Positions 8,519 through 9,635 of a DNA stretch of 9,635 nucleotides are shown piece after piece. Where the stretch lies: contig CALDHQ010000104.1 of the NCBI GenBank assembly GCA_937894055.1, forward strand, positions 1-9,635, read 5' to 3'. Position 1 is the stretch's first letter, and every line of letters starts with the position of its first letter. The notes under the pieces are model-generated. The model did no database searches. It saw only the letters and a program-made list of their open reading frames with translations, and was not told the DNA's origin. The DNA is from an uncultured Polymorphobacter sp. (GTDB lineage: Bacteria; Pseudomonadota; Alphaproteobacteria; Sphingomonadales; Sphingomonadaceae). Both the position numbers and the translations under genes were made by a program.

Positions 8519-9635
8519 TCAGGCGGCGATGGCGGCGGGCGCATTGGCGAGCCGCGTGTAGCGCGTGAGGTGATATTCGACGCTGCCGAACTGGCGTTCG
8601 ATCTCGATGGCGCGCTTGAAGAAGAATCCCACCGCGAGTTCGTCGGTCATGCCCATGCCGCCGTGCAGCTGGATCGCCTGCTGGCCGATGTAGCGCAGCG
8701 ACTTGCCGACATAGACCTTGGCGGCCGAGACCGCGCGGGCGCGTTCGGCGGGGTCGGCGTCGAGCAGTTCGATGGCACGTGCAGTTATCGACTGCGAGTG
8801 TTCCATCGCCACCAGCATGTCGACCATGCGGTGCTGCAGGACCTGGAAGCTGGCGAGCGCCTTGCCGAACTGCTGGCGCTGGCTGGTGTAGGCGAGCGTG
8901 TCGCCGTGGAGGCGGCGCATCACGCCATTGGCTTCGGCGCACAGCAGCGCGGTGGCTTCATCGACGACGCGCTCGATCAGCGGCAGTGCGGTGCCTTCGG
9001 GGACCAGCAGCGCCGACGCCGGCACGGTGACGTTGGTGAAAGTGATGTCCGATGCCGGGCCACCCGAAATGGTGCGATAGTCGCGGCGGCTGATGCCGGG
9101 CAGCTTGGCGTCCACCACGAACAGCGAGATGCCCTCAGGGTCGCGGTCGCCGCCCGACGTGCGCGCCACGACGATCAGGTGCGTCGCGCCGACGGCGCCG
9201 AGCACCACGGCCTTCTGGCCATCGATGACATAGTTGGCGCCGCGACATTCGGCGCGCGTCGCGACGTGCGCGGGGTTGCTGCGGGCGTTGGGCTCACCGG
9301 CGGCATAGGCGAAGATCGCGGTGCCGGCGATGGCAGCGGCGATGAGCTGCGGTGCGGCAGCAGCGGTGCTGGCCTTGAGGAAGCCGCCCGCGATCACCGC
9401 CGTCGACAGATAGGGTTCGACGACCAGCGCGCTGCCGAATTCCTCGAGGATCAGCGCATGTTCGGCAGCGCCGCCGCCAAGCCCGCCGAGGCTTTCAGCA
9501 AAGCCGGCACCGAGCAGGCCGAGCTCGCCGGCAAACGCCTGCCAGTGCGGTGCGCTCCAGCCGGCTTCGGAATCGATGATGCGGCGGCGTTCGGCGTCAT
9601 CGTAGCGGTCGCGCAGATAGCCGGCGACCGAATCG
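8519..9635 (-). CDS. Acyl-CoA dehydrogenase, beta-type subunit (5' end outside window)
   Basis: I translated 371 residues from the right edge (DSVAGYLRDRYDD...) to the TGA at 8521-8519; the true start lies outside. The GTG at 9397 is internal, because dehydrogenase-like sequence (HWQAFAGELGLLGAGFAE, then ALILEEFG) continues upstream of it in frame. Visible motifs, numbered from the edge, are AAGEPNA (111-117), a DGQKAVVLGA block (138-147), RQQFG (253-257), QLHGGMGMTDE (322-332) and IERQFGSVEYHL (345-356). These are the FAD-binding elements missing from the adjacent subunit. No medium-chain-type YEG catalytic Glu is present. About 10 residues are probably missing at the N-terminus, judged by the usual 370-390. 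It is the first visible gene of the operon with the second dehydrogenase and the glutathione-transferase-like gene, and probably forms a mixed complex with the former. Confidence 0.93.
   Translation of the reverse strand, partial: DSVAGYLRDRYDDAERRRIIDSEAGWSAPHWQAFAGELGLLGAGFAESLGGLGGGAAEHALILEEFGSALVVEPYLSTAVIAGGFLKASTAAAAPQLIAAAIAGTAIFAYAAGEPNARSNPAHVATRAECRGANYVIDGQKAVVLGAVGATHLIVVARTSGGDRDPEGISLFVVDAKLPGISRRDYRTISGGPASDITFTNVTVPASALLVPEGTALPLIERVVDEATALLCAEANGVMRRLHGDTLAYTSQRQQFGKALASFQVLQHRMVDMLVAMEHSQSITARAIELLDADPAERARAVSAAKVYVGKSLRYIGQQAIQLHGGMGMTDELAVGFFFKRAIEIERQFGSVEYHLTRYTRLANAPAAIAA

Noticed and set aside
9395..9397. GTG at 9397 as the start of the second acyl-CoA dehydrogenase
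   Set aside because: In-frame sequence upstream to the window edge continues a normal acyl-CoA dehydrogenase N-terminal helical domain, so the gene starts outside the window.

Overview
The window is GC-rich bacterial chromosome with short spacers and no RNA gene, transposase, CRISPR array or phage-like gene that I could find. Base composition (about 65-70% GC in the core genes), strong GGAGG/GGGGAG ribosome sites, and the pairing of Baeyer-Villiger monooxygenase, TauD-type dioxygenase and acyl-CoA dehydrogenases suggest an alphaproteobacterium, most likely a sphingomonad. The lineage is inferred from gene content and style, not from a marker gene.

Layout. (1) Positions 1-3690, minus strand, read right to left: a flavin Baeyer-Villiger monooxygenase (1903-3690), a YeiH-type membrane exporter (773-1882) and a TauD/TfdA dioxygenase that runs off the left edge (1-762). 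Gaps are 20 and 10 bases, and the exporter stop codon overlaps the dioxygenase ribosome site, so this is almost certainly one operon. (2) A 162-base divergent control region (3691-3852). (3) Plus strand 3853-5199: a secreted M20-type amidohydrolase. (4) Minus strand 5278-6228: a secreted alpha/beta hydrolase with clearly lower GC than everything around it, probably acquired separately. (5) A 132-base spacer (6229-6360) with a perfect hairpin. (6) Minus strand from the right edge to 6361: two adjacent acyl-CoA dehydrogenase genes (8519 to beyond 9635, and 7304-8503) followed by a glutathione-transferase-like gene with an extra C-terminal domain (6361-7272), again tightly spaced as one operon.

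Working together. The two dehydrogenases show complementary motif loss: one keeps the FAD-binding motifs, the other the likely catalytic glutamate. That fits a mixed alpha2beta2 enzyme of the kind known from steroid side-chain oxidation. With the monooxygenase, the region looks like catabolism of ketones, terpenoids, steroids or similar hydrophobic compounds. The dioxygenase-exporter pair adds a possible sulfonate or sulfate-ester branch, with TauD-type release of sulfite and export of the sulfur oxyanion; the substrate cannot be read from sequence.

I do not see strong evidence for a wholly new kind of system. The points most worth a second look are the monooxygenase-exporter-dioxygenase operon, the complementary dehydrogenase pair, the low-GC hydrolase insert, and the repeat arrangement in the divergent control region.
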